In this document: piece after piece, positions 1 to 5,335 of the stretch
Position numbering within the stretch: the first letter of the stretch is position 1
Layout of the letters: each line of letters begins with the position of its first letter
Assembly (NCBI GenBank): GCA_002358975.1
Contig: DEPX01000094.1
Span: 1-5,335 of the forward strand
Source: Micrococcaceae bacterium UBA3381
GTDB lineage: Bacteria > Actinomycetota > Actinomycetes > Actinomycetales > Micrococcaceae
Direction: 5' to 3'
Length of the DNA stretch: 5,335 bases
Position numbers and translations under genes: made by a program
The notes under the pieces: model-generated
What the model saw: only the letters and a program-made list of their open reading frames with translations
Database searches by the model: none
Told to the model about the DNA's origin: nothing

Positions 1-1
1 T

Positions 2-187
2 TGTGTGTTCAACCCGCCGGTCACCGGACGTGAAACTCACGATGCCGCAGGTGTCTACCCGTTGGTCACCGAGGACGGCGCCGACCGCAAGGTGCCAACC
101 ACGGCCCGTGTCGGTGAACAGACCAAAATTGCCAGCCAGTCCGATAAAGCACAGGACGAAGCACACGTGTCAGCGGTAGCGAACTAA
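2..187 (+). CDS. 3' end of an unidentified gene (partial, 61 residues visible)
   Basis: The reading frame is open from the left edge to a TAA at 185-187, so this is most likely the C-terminal end of a longer protein. A GTG at position 5 could in principle start a 60-residue protein, but no upstream sequence is available to test that. The visible part is hydrophilic, has no membrane segment, and is rich in Ala, Thr, Val, Asp, Glu and Lys. It ends in a charged, probably disordered tail (DKAQDEAHVSAVAN). This would fit a soluble tail on an enzyme or transporter, but I recognise no family. The codon choice looks like real coding sequence, with C or G at most third positions. The gene converges on alanine dehydrogenase with 16 nt between the stop codons, so the two are transcribed separately. 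Function unknown. Confidence 0.55.
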   Translation, partial: CVFNPPVTGRETHDAAGVYPLVTEDGADRKVPTTARVGEQTKIASQSDKAQDEAHVSAVAN

Positions 188-193
188 CCGGCG

Positions 194-222
194 TGTGCCC
201 CCGCTAAGCGCGGGTGAGCACA
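194..222. terminator. Possible bidirectional terminator hairpin between convergent genes
   Basis: An imperfect inverted repeat sits exactly where the two convergent genes end. CCCGC (200-204) pairs with GCGGG (210-214) around a 5-nt loop. TGTGC (194-198) pairs with GCACA (218-222) across a small asymmetric internal loop. There is no T-tract on either side, so it is at best a weak or Rho-assisted terminator. Position is the main argument for it. Confidence 0.3.
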
Positions 223-1346
223 TCCTGTACGGGGCAAAAGTCCCGGTGTTCTTCTAAATCCAATTGGTCCACCATGGCATCGTAGACGCCACGGTGGACC
301 AATTGTCCGTCGTGGGCATTCAAACCGGCAGCCAACCCGGCATCCTGGGAAAGAGCCGTCTGCCAGCCTTGTGCCGCGATGCGTTGAATATAGGGCAGCG
401 TGGCATTGGTTAGGGCAGCCGTGGATGTCTGAGGTACTCCGCCTGGCATATTCGAAACACAGTAGTAAATTTTGTCGCCCACCAAATATGTGGGATTCTC
501 ATGTGTGGTAGGATGCGAGTTTTCAAAGCAGCCACCCTGGTCGATGGCGATATCCACGAGTACGGAACCGGGGCGCATGCGCTCAACCATATCGGCGGTA
601 ACCAATTTGGGTGCTGCCGCCCCGGGAATCAAGACCGAACCGATCACCAGATCCGCATCGGCTACGGCTTCGGCAATATTCATAGTATTTGATGCCAGCG
701 TGTCCAGCCGACTCTGGTGGATTTGTTCTAGTTCAGCAAGACGTTCCAGATTCAAATCAATAACTTTGACATCGGCTCCCATACCAGCAGCAATCACGCC
801 GGCAGCTTCACCTGCCACACCGCCACCAATAACTACCACGTTGGCTCTACGCGTGCCTGGCACACCACCCATAAGTACCCCGGAACCGCCCTGCGATTGG
901 GTTAGGTGGTAGGCGCCGGCTACCGGGGCTAATCGTCCAGCCACCTGGCTCATCGGAGCCAATAGAGGCAGCGAACGTCCGCGAGTGACTGTCTCGTAGG
1001 CCAGCGCAGTCACCTTGGCATCTAGGACTGCCCGGGTACATTCTGCAGAGGCTGCCAGGTGCAGGTACGCAAACAGTAGTTGGCCCTCACGTAGGCGGGT
1101 TAGTTCATCGTCTACGGGTTCTTTGACCTTCAGTATCATCTCGGCGCGTTCCCACACCTCGTCGGCGCTATCAACGAGTTCTGCGCCGGCGGCACGGTAT
1201 TCGTCGTCAGTAATTCCTGAGCCAACTCCTGCCCCTGCTTGGACTAGGACGGTGTGCCCGGCATTGACTAACTCGTGAACACCACCGTGAGTTAGGGCAA
1301 CGCGATTTTCGTTATTCATGATTTCTGTAGGTACGCCAATCAACAT
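204..1346 (-). CDS. ald: Alanine dehydrogenase (NAD-dependent)
   Basis: Cytoplasmic enzyme for the reversible, NAD-dependent oxidative deamination of L-alanine to pyruvate and ammonium. It is used in alanine catabolism, ammonium assimilation and redox balancing. The product is 380 residues, close to the family's usual length of about 370. The N-terminal substrate domain opens with MLIGVPTEIMNNENRVAL, and the expected active-site residues are present: Arg15, Lys75 (in KVKEP) and His96 (in YLHLA). The Rossmann dinucleotide domain has GGGVAG at 174-179 with Asp197 at the end of the second strand. The VLIPGAAAPKLV stretch (238-249) and AIDQGG (267-272, catalytic Asp269) complete the family signature. 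The frame stays open upstream to 1490, but the 48 extra codons do not look like the family and overlap the transporter gene. The start at 1346 is supported by family alignment and by an AAAAGGAG sequence. The gene follows the transporter by 67 nt on the same strand. The C-terminal coding region carries a strong inverted repeat (261-305). Family assignment is secure. Confidence 0.96.
   Translation of the reverse strand: MLIGVPTEIMNNENRVALTHGGVHELVNAGHTVLVQAGAGVGSGITDDEYRAAGAELVDSADEVWERAEMILKVKEPVDDELTRLREGQLLFAYLHLAASAECTRAVLDAKVTALAYETVTRGRSLPLLAPMSQVAGRLAPVAGAYHLTQSQGGSGVLMGGVPGTRRANVVVIGGGVAGEAAGVIAAGMGADVKVIDLNLERLAELEQIHQSRLDTLASNTMNIAEAVADADLVIGSVLIPGAAAPKLVTADMVERMRPGSVLVDIAIDQGGCFENSHPTTHENPTYLVGDKIYYCVSNMPGGVPQTSTAALTNATLPYIQRIAAQGWQTALSQDAGLAAGLNAHDGQLVHRGVYDAMVDQLDLEEHRDFCPVQDVLTRA
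261..305. repeat. Long inverted repeat inside the 3' part of ald
   Basis: The arm at 261-273 (CAATTGGTCCACC) is the exact reverse complement of 293-305. After one mismatch (274/292), TGGC (275-278) pairs with GCCA (288-291), leaving a 9-nt loop. The result is a nearly perfect 18-bp stem (17 pairs) in coding sequence, about 55-100 nt before the stop codon of ald. It encodes part of the C-terminal region (VHRGVYDAMVDQL). There is no T-tract. Function unknown: RNA processing or stability element, protein-binding site, or coincidence. Confidence 0.8.
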
Positions 1347-1358
1347 GTGCCCAGAATA

Positions 1359-1366
1359 CTCCTTTT
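1359..1366 (-). promoter_or_regulatory. Ribosome binding site of alanine dehydrogenase
   Basis: On the minus strand AAAAGGAG lies 12 nt before the ATG at 1346. The spacing is somewhat long, but this is the only good Shine-Dalgarno match near the family-consistent start. It argues against the longer open frame. Confidence 0.7.
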
Positions 1367-1413
1367 CGCTCTGTGATGTGAGCACACCTACCGAAAAAAC
1401 AGTGGTAGACGCC

Positions 1414-2481
1414 CTAGCCGCGCTGCCTAATACGCAGGATAAGATTGCCCAGCATTGCGATAAAGGTGATGACCCATGCGGCAACGGCAACCCATAACCA
1501 GCCGGATCCGATGTTTTGAATGATCGTCAGATCATTGGCCTGGCCCAGATAACCGCTGGCTGCCGAATACATTCCTAACGGAAACACCAGGCTCCATAAA
1601 CTGGGTTCGTAGACCAACGGAACCTTGCGGATGAAGTGGCGCCAGATGCCGATACCAAATAACGCCGGGATCATCCACGTTGCGACACACCAAAGGACGA
1701 CGGCGACGCCAGTGATCAGTTTGCCGGTGAGATCGACTATGGGGGATGACGTCATCTGAGCAATGTGTGAACCGGCAAGTACGCTGATGGCAAGCGCACC
1801 CATGGACACCCAGTAGGGCGGTTTGAATTCCTGAGGATCCAGCGGATACGTCATCATACGTAGAACAACAAAAACTGCAATTGCAATGTAGAGCATGACA
1901 CCGAGAGACCAGGCGAATACCGCCGTCGTCGATAGCCCCACCCGTGCGCCGTTGAGTTTGGGTTCCAGTGATGCTGCTAATACCGCCACCGATTGGGCAC
2001 CGACTACCCAGATAAACCAGTTCCCGTTGGCTCCTTTGTAAATGGGACGTTCGGCTTTGCCCAATAAGGTCACCAGCGGGATGAGGTAACCCAGTATCAA
2101 CCACACGATTGCGGCGATAATTAACAAGCCAACTGCAGTAGAAGGCCTGTCGGAAAGCACCAGCCGGGATCCCAATACACCACTGGCAGCGACAAAGGTG
2201 AAAAATCCAAAAGCTTGTCGGACGTCGGCGAAATCGGCCAATACCGCATCCCAGTGGGCAATCAGCCGCCAGATGTTGAGCCCGATAAGCACGACATAGC
2301 CAATAGCACCGATGACCAACAGTACGATTGAGGTCGTCGTATATTGCTGTAATTGCAGATCGACTGAAAGGATGCCGGTGGCCATAACAAAGGCAAAATA
2401 ACTGGGCGAAAGCTCGCGAGGGCTCCACCAAGCGGATCGGGCAACTTCAAGGCTAGATGATTGGGGATAGTCAGATGGCAT
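1414..2481 (-). CDS. TDT/TehA-SLAC1 family membrane transporter (C4-dicarboxylate/tellurite-resistance type)
   Basis: Integral membrane protein of 355 residues in the tellurite-resistance/dicarboxylate transporter (TDT) family, which includes bacterial TehA, yeast Mae1 and Ssu1 and plant SLAC1 anion channels. Ten hydrophobic segments can be counted, at roughly 27-42, 50-74, 91-110, 115-140, 153-172, 184-210, 222-243, 254-282, 293-315 and 326-349, the number expected for the family. Typical motifs are SPSYFAFVMATGI (25-37), NGNWFIWVVGAQSV (152-165) and WSLVFPLGMY (296-305). Substrates in the family include malate, sulfite, nitrate and chloride, and sequence alone cannot choose among them, so 'tellurite resistance' should not be taken literally. 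The frame is open back to an ATG at 2562, but that start lacks a ribosome site and its 27 extra residues are encoded by the terminator-like hairpins. ATG 2481, 5 nt after GGAAAG, is preferred. Alanine dehydrogenase follows after 67 nt and may be cotranscribed. Confidence 0.9.
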   Translation of the reverse strand: MPSDYPQSSSLEVARSAWWSPRELSPSYFAFVMATGILSVDLQLQQYTTTSIVLLVIGAIGYVVLIGLNIWRLIAHWDAVLADFADVRQAFGFFTFVAASGVLGSRLVLSDRPSTAVGLLIIAAIVWLILGYLIPLVTLLGKAERPIYKGANGNWFIWVVGAQSVAVLAASLEPKLNGARVGLSTTAVFAWSLGVMLYIAIAVFVVLRMMTYPLDPQEFKPPYWVSMGALAISVLAGSHIAQMTSSPIVDLTGKLITGVAVVLWCVATWMIPALFGIGIWRHFIRKVPLVYEPSLWSLVFPLGMYSAASGYLGQANDLTIIQNIGSGWLWVAVAAWVITFIAMLGNLILRIRQRG

Positions 2482-2530
2482 AAGTACTTTCCACAGGATC
2501 ACGATGGGTTTGTAAACACCATAAACCCAT
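2471..2530 (-). CDS. Possible 19-codon upstream ORF overlapping the transporter start
   Basis: On the minus strand an ATG at 2530 opens a short frame (MGLWCLQTHRDPVESTYAI) that ends at TGA 2473-2471, 8 nt inside the transporter gene. AGGTGG lies 6 nt before it (2537-2542), a better Shine-Dalgarno match than that of the transporter itself. Its start codon lies in the central arm of the two competing hairpins and its ribosome site lies in the loop of the upstream hairpin. Ending just past the transporter ATG would suit coupled reinitiation. Short frames like this arise easily by chance, and there is no direct evidence of translation. Confidence 0.25.
   Translation of the reverse strand: MGLWCLQTHRDPVESTYAI
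2487..2492 (-). promoter_or_regulatory. Ribosome binding site of the TDT transporter
   Basis: On the minus strand GGAAAG lies 5 nt before the ATG at 2481. It is a moderate match to the Shine-Dalgarno sequence and the only one near the candidate starts in this frame, so it supports the short start over the ATG at 2562. It sits 9 nt downstream of the competing hairpin (2502-2532), so folding there could affect access to it. Confidence 0.5.
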
Positions 2531-2532
2531 CG
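2502..2532 (-). promoter_or_regulatory. Alternative hairpin competing with the terminator, upstream of the transporter
   Basis: A third copy of the arm, CGATGGGTTT at 2502-2511, pairs perfectly over 10 bp with the same central arm AAACCCATCG (2523-2532) around an 11-nt loop. The central arm can pair with only one partner at a time, so this hairpin and the terminator-like one are mutually exclusive. It lies just before the ribosome site of the transporter. The pattern resembles an attenuator, but could also be clustered binding sites for a regulator. Confidence 0.45.
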
Positions 2533-2559
2533 CCCGCCACCTGTGGGAGCGATGGGTTT
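2523..2559 (-). terminator. Terminator-like hairpin after the DUF4097 gene
   Basis: An 11-bp perfect stem, GCGATGGGTTT (2549-2559) against AAACCCATCGC (2523-2533), with a 15-nt loop begins 19 nt after the stop codon of the DUF4097 gene, in the direction of its transcription. On the minus strand the second arm ends in GGGTTT and is followed by ATGGTGTTTAC, so the T-run is short and interrupted. It is well placed to end the kinase-regulator-DUF4097 operon, but with so weak a T-tract termination may be partial. Confidence 0.6.
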
Positions 2560-2577
2560 CATTGCGGAGTCGTTACG

Positions 2578-3438
2578 CTATGGTATTGCTGTGTCCTGAT
2601 CCTGCAGGGTCGCATTGCCAGCAGCAAGCTCGATGTCGATCCGATGATTTGAGGTAGGCACTGTTTGTAATTGGTTATCCAAATTGCCGGCGGTCAGCTC
2701 GGAGTTCACCGCGTACTCGCCTTCAGGCACGGTTAGCTCAAGTCGTCCTGCACTAACTTCGGCGGTGACGCTTTCTGGGGCATCGCCGGTGAGGTCGGTG
2801 ATCAGACGGCCTGCTGAAATATCTAGGTCTGCGGTTTGGACATCCGAAAGATTCAGGTTGGCGCTACCGGCATTGAGCTCTGCTTCAAGCCGTTTAGCTG
2901 AGCCGTTAATATCGGCTTCACCGGCACCGATTTCAACGCCAAGATGCTCAAAATCGCCATCGGCTCCCAGTCGGCCAGCAGCCAGTTCTAGATCCACGTT
3001 AAGGCTGCCGTCGTTCAGCTCTGCAGGTAACATGAGTGTTACTTGCTGCTCATCGGGGTTGCAATTGACAAAGCCCCAGCCGAGCCAACGATTTGGGGCC
3101 TGTACGATCAGTCGGTCGCCGTCGCGGTCTAAATTCCATTTCTCAGCATTGACTCCGTCGGTCTGTAGCGTGGCCTCGCCGACGTCAGCGAATTCAAGAT
3201 TGAATCGTGACGCATTAGCATCCACGTGCAGATTGGTGATGTCAGTCGTATCGGCTGTCATCGTCGAAGTGCCACGGGTGAAGTTGATCGCCGAGGAAAA
3301 CCCATTGGTGACTGCTACCACTAGTAAAATGAGGCCACCAAGGACGGCAATGAGCACCATGATGGGCTTGGTTGCCGGCGAACGCGGTGGTGGTGGTGGA
3401 TCAGGGGTCGGCGTGGGTGTATGTGAAGTGTAGGTCAT
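2578..3438 (-). CDS. Membrane-anchored DUF4097 (toast-rack/beta-repeat) protein
   Basis: A 286-residue protein with a short proline-rich cytoplasmic tail (1-25, including five consecutive prolines at 14-18), one transmembrane helix (about 26-45) and a long exported region. The C-terminal half is built from repeats that each carry a small-residue/Ala-Gly turn: LAAGRL, IGAGEAD, LNAGSANL, ISAGRLI, VSAGRLEL, LTAGNLD and LAAGNATL. Their glycines lie at 155, 173, 191, 210, 231, 251 and 274, a spacing of 18-23 residues, as expected for the stacked beta strands of DUF4097 and the related LiaF-like 'toast-rack' domains. No catalytic motif is visible. Its start codon overlaps the stop of the response regulator (ATGA), and AGGAAG lies 4 nt before it, so translation is probably coupled. 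I infer an accessory sensor, ligand-binding part or effector of the adjacent two-component system acting at the cell surface. The DUF4097 class is fairly sure; the role is not known. Confidence 0.85.
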   Translation of the reverse strand: MTYTSHTPTPTPDPPPPPRSPATKPIMVLIAVLGGLILLVVAVTNGFSSAINFTRGTSTMTADTTDITNLHVDANASRFNLEFADVGEATLQTDGVNAEKWNLDRDGDRLIVQAPNRWLGWGFVNCNPDEQQVTLMLPAELNDGSLNVDLELAAGRLGADGDFEHLGVEIGAGEADINGSAKRLEAELNAGSANLNLSDVQTADLDISAGRLITDLTGDAPESVTAEVSAGRLELTVPEGEYAVNSELTAGNLDNQLQTVPTSNHRIDIELAAGNATLQDQDTAIP

Positions 3439-4127
3439 GAGTCTTCCTGTCTTGACTGGAAGCCGGTTGGGGACTGGCTGCCTTGATTTTCGATGTGGGC
3501 CAGGGCCGCAAGTACCCGGCGGTTACCGGTACCATCGGCTTCGAGTTCGAGTTTTTGAAAAATCGCCGTGATATGTTTTTCCACGCTGGCCGCAGACAGA
3601 TGTAGCAAGCCAGCAATTGCTTGATTCGATTTACCTTCGGCAACGGCAGCCAAGACGGTGCGTTCGCGCCCGGTGAGCCGTTGCATGCGGTCATCGTGAT
3701 TACTGCGAGTCAGTAATTGCGAGACCACCTCGGGGTCTAAAATCGTGTCGCCGTCGCGGATTTGTTCGATAGATTCAAGGAATTCGGCAACATCTGCCAC
3801 CCGGTCTTTTAAAAGGTAACCAAGTGCCGGGGTATACGCCGAAATCAGTTCGGATGCATATCGTTCCTCGACGTATTGAGATAGCACCAGCAACGGGAGT
3901 TGCGGATGACGATGTCGAATCTCTAAGGCCGCGCGAATGCCCTCGTCTGAATAGGTTGGCGGCAGGCGCACATCAAGAATCGCCAAGTCTGGCATATCGG
4001 CTTCCAGAGTGGCAAAGAGCAGACTTGTATCTGCAAGCGCTGCCGAGACCTCGTGGCCGGAGTGCTCCAGTAGTCGAACTAAACCTTCGCGCAGTAATAC
4101 GGAATCTTCACAAATTAAGATGCGCAT
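3435..4127 (-). CDS. NarL/FixJ-family two-component response regulator
   Basis: A 230-residue cytoplasmic transcription factor. The receiver domain (about 1-120) has the acidic pair Glu7-Asp8, the phosphoacceptor Asp52 (LDVRLPPTYSDEG), Ser83 (VLSQYVEERYA) and Lys107 (GYLLKDRV). The LuxR-type helix-turn-helix near the C-terminus starts at RLTGRER and contains LLHLSAASVEKHITAIFQKL, the recognition helix region. All residues needed for phosphorylation are present, so it should be functional. The open frame extends upstream to 4280, but that part is read out of frame over the kinase gene. The start at 4127 begins the conserved MRILICEDS and has GGAGGT 9 nt before it. It overlaps the kinase gene by 13 nt and the DUF4097 gene by 4 nt, a tightly coupled operon in which it is the partner of that kinase. 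A polar tail of about 20 residues follows the DNA-binding domain. Target genes are not visible; the operon itself is a usual target. Confidence 0.95.
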   Translation of the reverse strand: MRILICEDSVLLREGLVRLLEHSGHEVSAALADTSLLFATLEADMPDLAILDVRLPPTYSDEGIRAALEIRHRHPQLPLLVLSQYVEERYASELISAYTPALGYLLKDRVADVAEFLESIEQIRDGDTILDPEVVSQLLTRSNHDDRMQRLTGRERTVLAAVAEGKSNQAIAGLLHLSAASVEKHITAIFQKLELEADGTGNRRVLAALAHIENQGSQSPTGFQSRQEDS

Positions 4128-5335
4128 GGCACGCTCACCTCCAAGGCAGTGGGACCACCGGCAGGGCTGTCGAGATGGATTGTCCCACCGGCGGCAACCA
4201 CTCGGTTGGTGATCCCGTCCAGTCCACCGCCGGATAATACTGTTGCTCCGCCGGTGCCGTCGTCTTCCACGCGGGCCCACAGCTTGGTGTCTCCGGTTTC
4301 GTCTTCGCGCAGCCGTACAGTGACTCGTGCCTCAGAGGCCCGGGAATGTTTGGCCGCATTGGTCAGGCCTTCAGCGATGGCAAAGTATACGGCTGCTTCA
4401 GCGTTGCGATCGCAACGCTGCGACAATCGAACATCCAGGTGGACCGGAACGTGAGATCTGCCAGCTACCGCAGATAACGCAGCATCCAGGCCACGATCTT
4501 CCAGTACCGAGGCATAAATACCGCGGGTGAGTTGGCGCAGCTCAGTTATTGCCGCCTTGGTGGAGGTATGTGCTTCATGAACTAAGGCTTTGGCCTGTTC
4601 CGGGTTGTCGTCAATTTGTTGATGTGCTAACCCTAGCGTCATACCCACCGATACCAACCGTGGTTGGACGCCGTCGTGTAAATCGCGTTCAATGCGGGTG
4701 CGTTCCACTTCAGCGGCACGCATGGCGCCTTCTCGCTGTACGTTGGTGGTGCGCACCCGTTCGGTCAGATCCGATTCGCGGGCGATGGCACCAATAATGG
4801 CTATGGAGATGGTTCGATGCAAGAATACGAGCCCGACGATGATGCCGGCGAATAATAGCGCAGCCACCGCTAACCAGGGTGCTTGGGCTGCAGGAATGCG
4901 GAAACCAAACGTTGTGGCCGCGTATTTGGCATCGCTGAGTGGGGTAAATGCTGCGATCAAGTTGTGTAGCATCGCTTGGAATGCGACCAGCATGGCCAGG
5001 CCCATAATGCTTGCCAGCACGAAGTTTCCCAGTGCCGCCCACATGCGACCATTAGCTAGGTTGTGCCCCAAGGACCTTAGCCATCCGGCAAATCCCGGTT
5101 GGGTACGCGGACGCCAAGTGAGTTGATGGGCATCAATGGTGTAGAGGCTAGCGACCCTCTCGGTTTCCAACCATGCGATGCCAAATAGTGCATATAGTAC
5201 GCCTAGCAGAACGAATACGCCGACGCCCAGCAGAAATAATAGGCCGATGCCGGCGCCAATGGCGCTGACAAGAAAGCCGATGATGCCCCAACCGATGGAC
5301 CCCATTACTGCTAAATGCAATAGGGTAAGGCCCAA
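4115..5335 (-). CDS. Membrane sensor histidine kinase, NarL-type partner (5' end missing)
   Basis: Partial gene: the frame runs off the right edge, and the TTG at 5335 is unlikely to be the start because the membrane region seems to begin earlier. Residues are numbered from that edge. Four hydrophobic segments (about 3-26, 27-55, 103-128 and 153-176) form a multi-pass sensor region resembling the actinobacterial 'putative sensor' domain, with a characteristic LETERVASLY after the second segment. A charged linker leads to the HisKA_3 dimerisation domain with ERDLHDG, phosphoacceptor His220. The HATPase domain has its N-box at AIAEGLTNAAKHS (Asn326), an ATP-lid motif VEDDGTGGA (356-364) and a C-terminal GGGLDGITNRV (369-379). 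All catalytic motifs are intact. It should autophosphorylate and pass phosphate to the regulator it overlaps by 13 nt. The small extracytoplasmic loops suggest sensing at or within the membrane, as in envelope-stress kinases. Ligand unknown. Confidence 0.93.
   Translation of the reverse strand: MGLTLLHLAVMGSIGWGIIGFLVSAIGAGIGLLFLLGVGVFVLLGVLYALFGIAWLETERVASLYTIDAHQLTWRPRTQPGFAGWLRSLGHNLANGRMWAALGNFVLASIMGLAMLVAFQAMLHNLIAAFTPLSDAKYAATTFGFRIPAAQAPWLAVAALLFAGIIVGLVFLHRTISIAIIGAIARESDLTERVRTTNVQREGAMRAAEVERTRIERDLHDGVQPRLVSVGMTLGLAHQQIDDNPEQAKALVHEAHTSTKAAITELRQLTRGIYASVLEDRGLDAALSAVAGRSHVPVHLDVRLSQRCDRNAEAAVYFAIAEGLTNAAKHSRASEARVTVRLREDETGDTKLWARVEDDGTGGATVLSGGGLDGITNRVVAAGGTIHLDSPAGGPTALEVSVPCAS
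4137..4142 (-). promoter_or_regulatory. Ribosome binding site of the response regulator
   Basis: On the minus strand GGAGGT lies 9 nt before the ATG at 4127, inside the last codons of the kinase gene. It is the strongest Shine-Dalgarno match in the window and fixes the start of the regulator. Confidence 0.8.
4399..4420. repeat. 22-bp perfect palindrome inside the kinase gene
   Basis: The half-site CAGCGTTGCGA (4399-4409) is followed directly by its exact reverse complement, with no spacer. The centre is GCGATCGC. It encodes QRCDRNA (residues 306-312), between the dimerisation domain and the N-box of the kinase, in a poorly conserved part of the protein. No other copy was noticed in the window. 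It could be a protein-binding site, a modification or recognition site, or chance. Confidence 0.85.

Noticed and set aside
472..912. Plus-strand open frame opposite ald
   Set aside because: Low-complexity Ser/Thr/Pro/Ala translation, no domain, fully antisense to a secure gene.
1388..1408. Small hairpin CTACC/GGTAG in the gap between the transporter and ald
   Set aside because: Only 5 bp of stem around an 11-nt loop; easily expected by chance, and the T-run lies in the loop rather than after the stem.
1745..1756. 12-bp palindrome GATGACGTCATC in the transporter gene
   Set aside because: About one palindrome of this length is expected by chance in a window this size, and it does not extend further.
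1532..2431. Minus-strand open frame of 299 codons overlapping the TDT transporter in another frame
   Set aside because: The translation is rich in Cys, His and Arg and lacks any family signature, while the overlapping frame gives a complete ten-helix transporter.
2482..2562. Upstream ATG at 2562 as the start of the TDT transporter
   Set aside because: It is in frame without a stop, but has no Shine-Dalgarno sequence, and the extra 27 residues are encoded by the inverted-repeat region rather than by typical family sequence.
2482..2577. A sigma-70-like promoter for the transporter in the intergenic region
   Set aside because: TTTAC and TATGG elements occur, but no -35/-10 pair with acceptable spacing could be found, so no promoter is annotated.
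3386..3397. Four GGT units as a possible phase-variation repeat
   Set aside because: It encodes part of a proline tract in frame; changes would be in multiples of three and would not switch the gene off, and the tract is short.
2684..3433. Long plus-strand open frame (249 codons) opposite the DUF4097 gene
   Set aside because: It is rich in Ser, Ala, Arg and Pro with no recognisable domain, and mirrors almost exactly the well-supported minus-strand gene. It is an antisense shadow.

Overview
The window looks like a piece of an actinobacterial (Actinomycetota) chromosome of moderate G+C. This rests on the mix of gene families: a NarL-type two-component pair whose kinase resembles the actinobacterial multi-pass 'sensor' kinases, a DUF4097 protein with a proline-rich N-terminal tail, and an alanine dehydrogenase whose key residues fall on the numbering of the Mycobacterium enzyme. 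The order and genus cannot be fixed from this stretch alone.

Layout: almost all of the window is coded on the minus strand. Reading in the direction of transcription (right to left) there is (1) a membrane-bound sensor histidine kinase whose N-terminus lies outside the window, (2) a NarL/FixJ-type response regulator overlapping it by 13 nt, (3) a membrane-anchored DUF4097 protein overlapping the regulator by 4 nt (ATGA), (4) a 96-nt intergenic region with a strong terminator-like hairpin and a competing hairpin, (5) a ten-helix TDT/TehA-family transporter, (6) a 67-nt gap, and (7) alanine dehydrogenase. At the far left the 3' end of an unidentified plus-strand gene converges on alanine dehydrogenase, with only 16 nt between the two stop codons.

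How the genes may work together: the first three minus-strand genes look like one translationally coupled operon for envelope sensing (kinase, regulator, and an exported toast-rack-like domain, a set reminiscent of Lia/Psp-type cell-envelope stress systems). The transporter and alanine dehydrogenase form a second possible unit linked to carboxylate/anion transport and pyruvate-alanine-ammonium exchange. Whether readthrough from the first unit reaches the second is open. The junction carries three copies of one 10-bp arm that can form two mutually exclusive hairpins, plus a 19-codon upstream ORF that runs into the transporter start, so it could be a regulated leader rather than a plain terminator.

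Two further inverted repeats, far better than chance expectation, lie inside coding sequence: a 13+4-bp hairpin near the 3' end of alanine dehydrogenase and a 22-bp perfect palindrome in the kinase gene. No tRNA, rRNA, CRISPR array, insertion sequence or clear phage gene is visible. No stretch above 300 bases lacks a gene.
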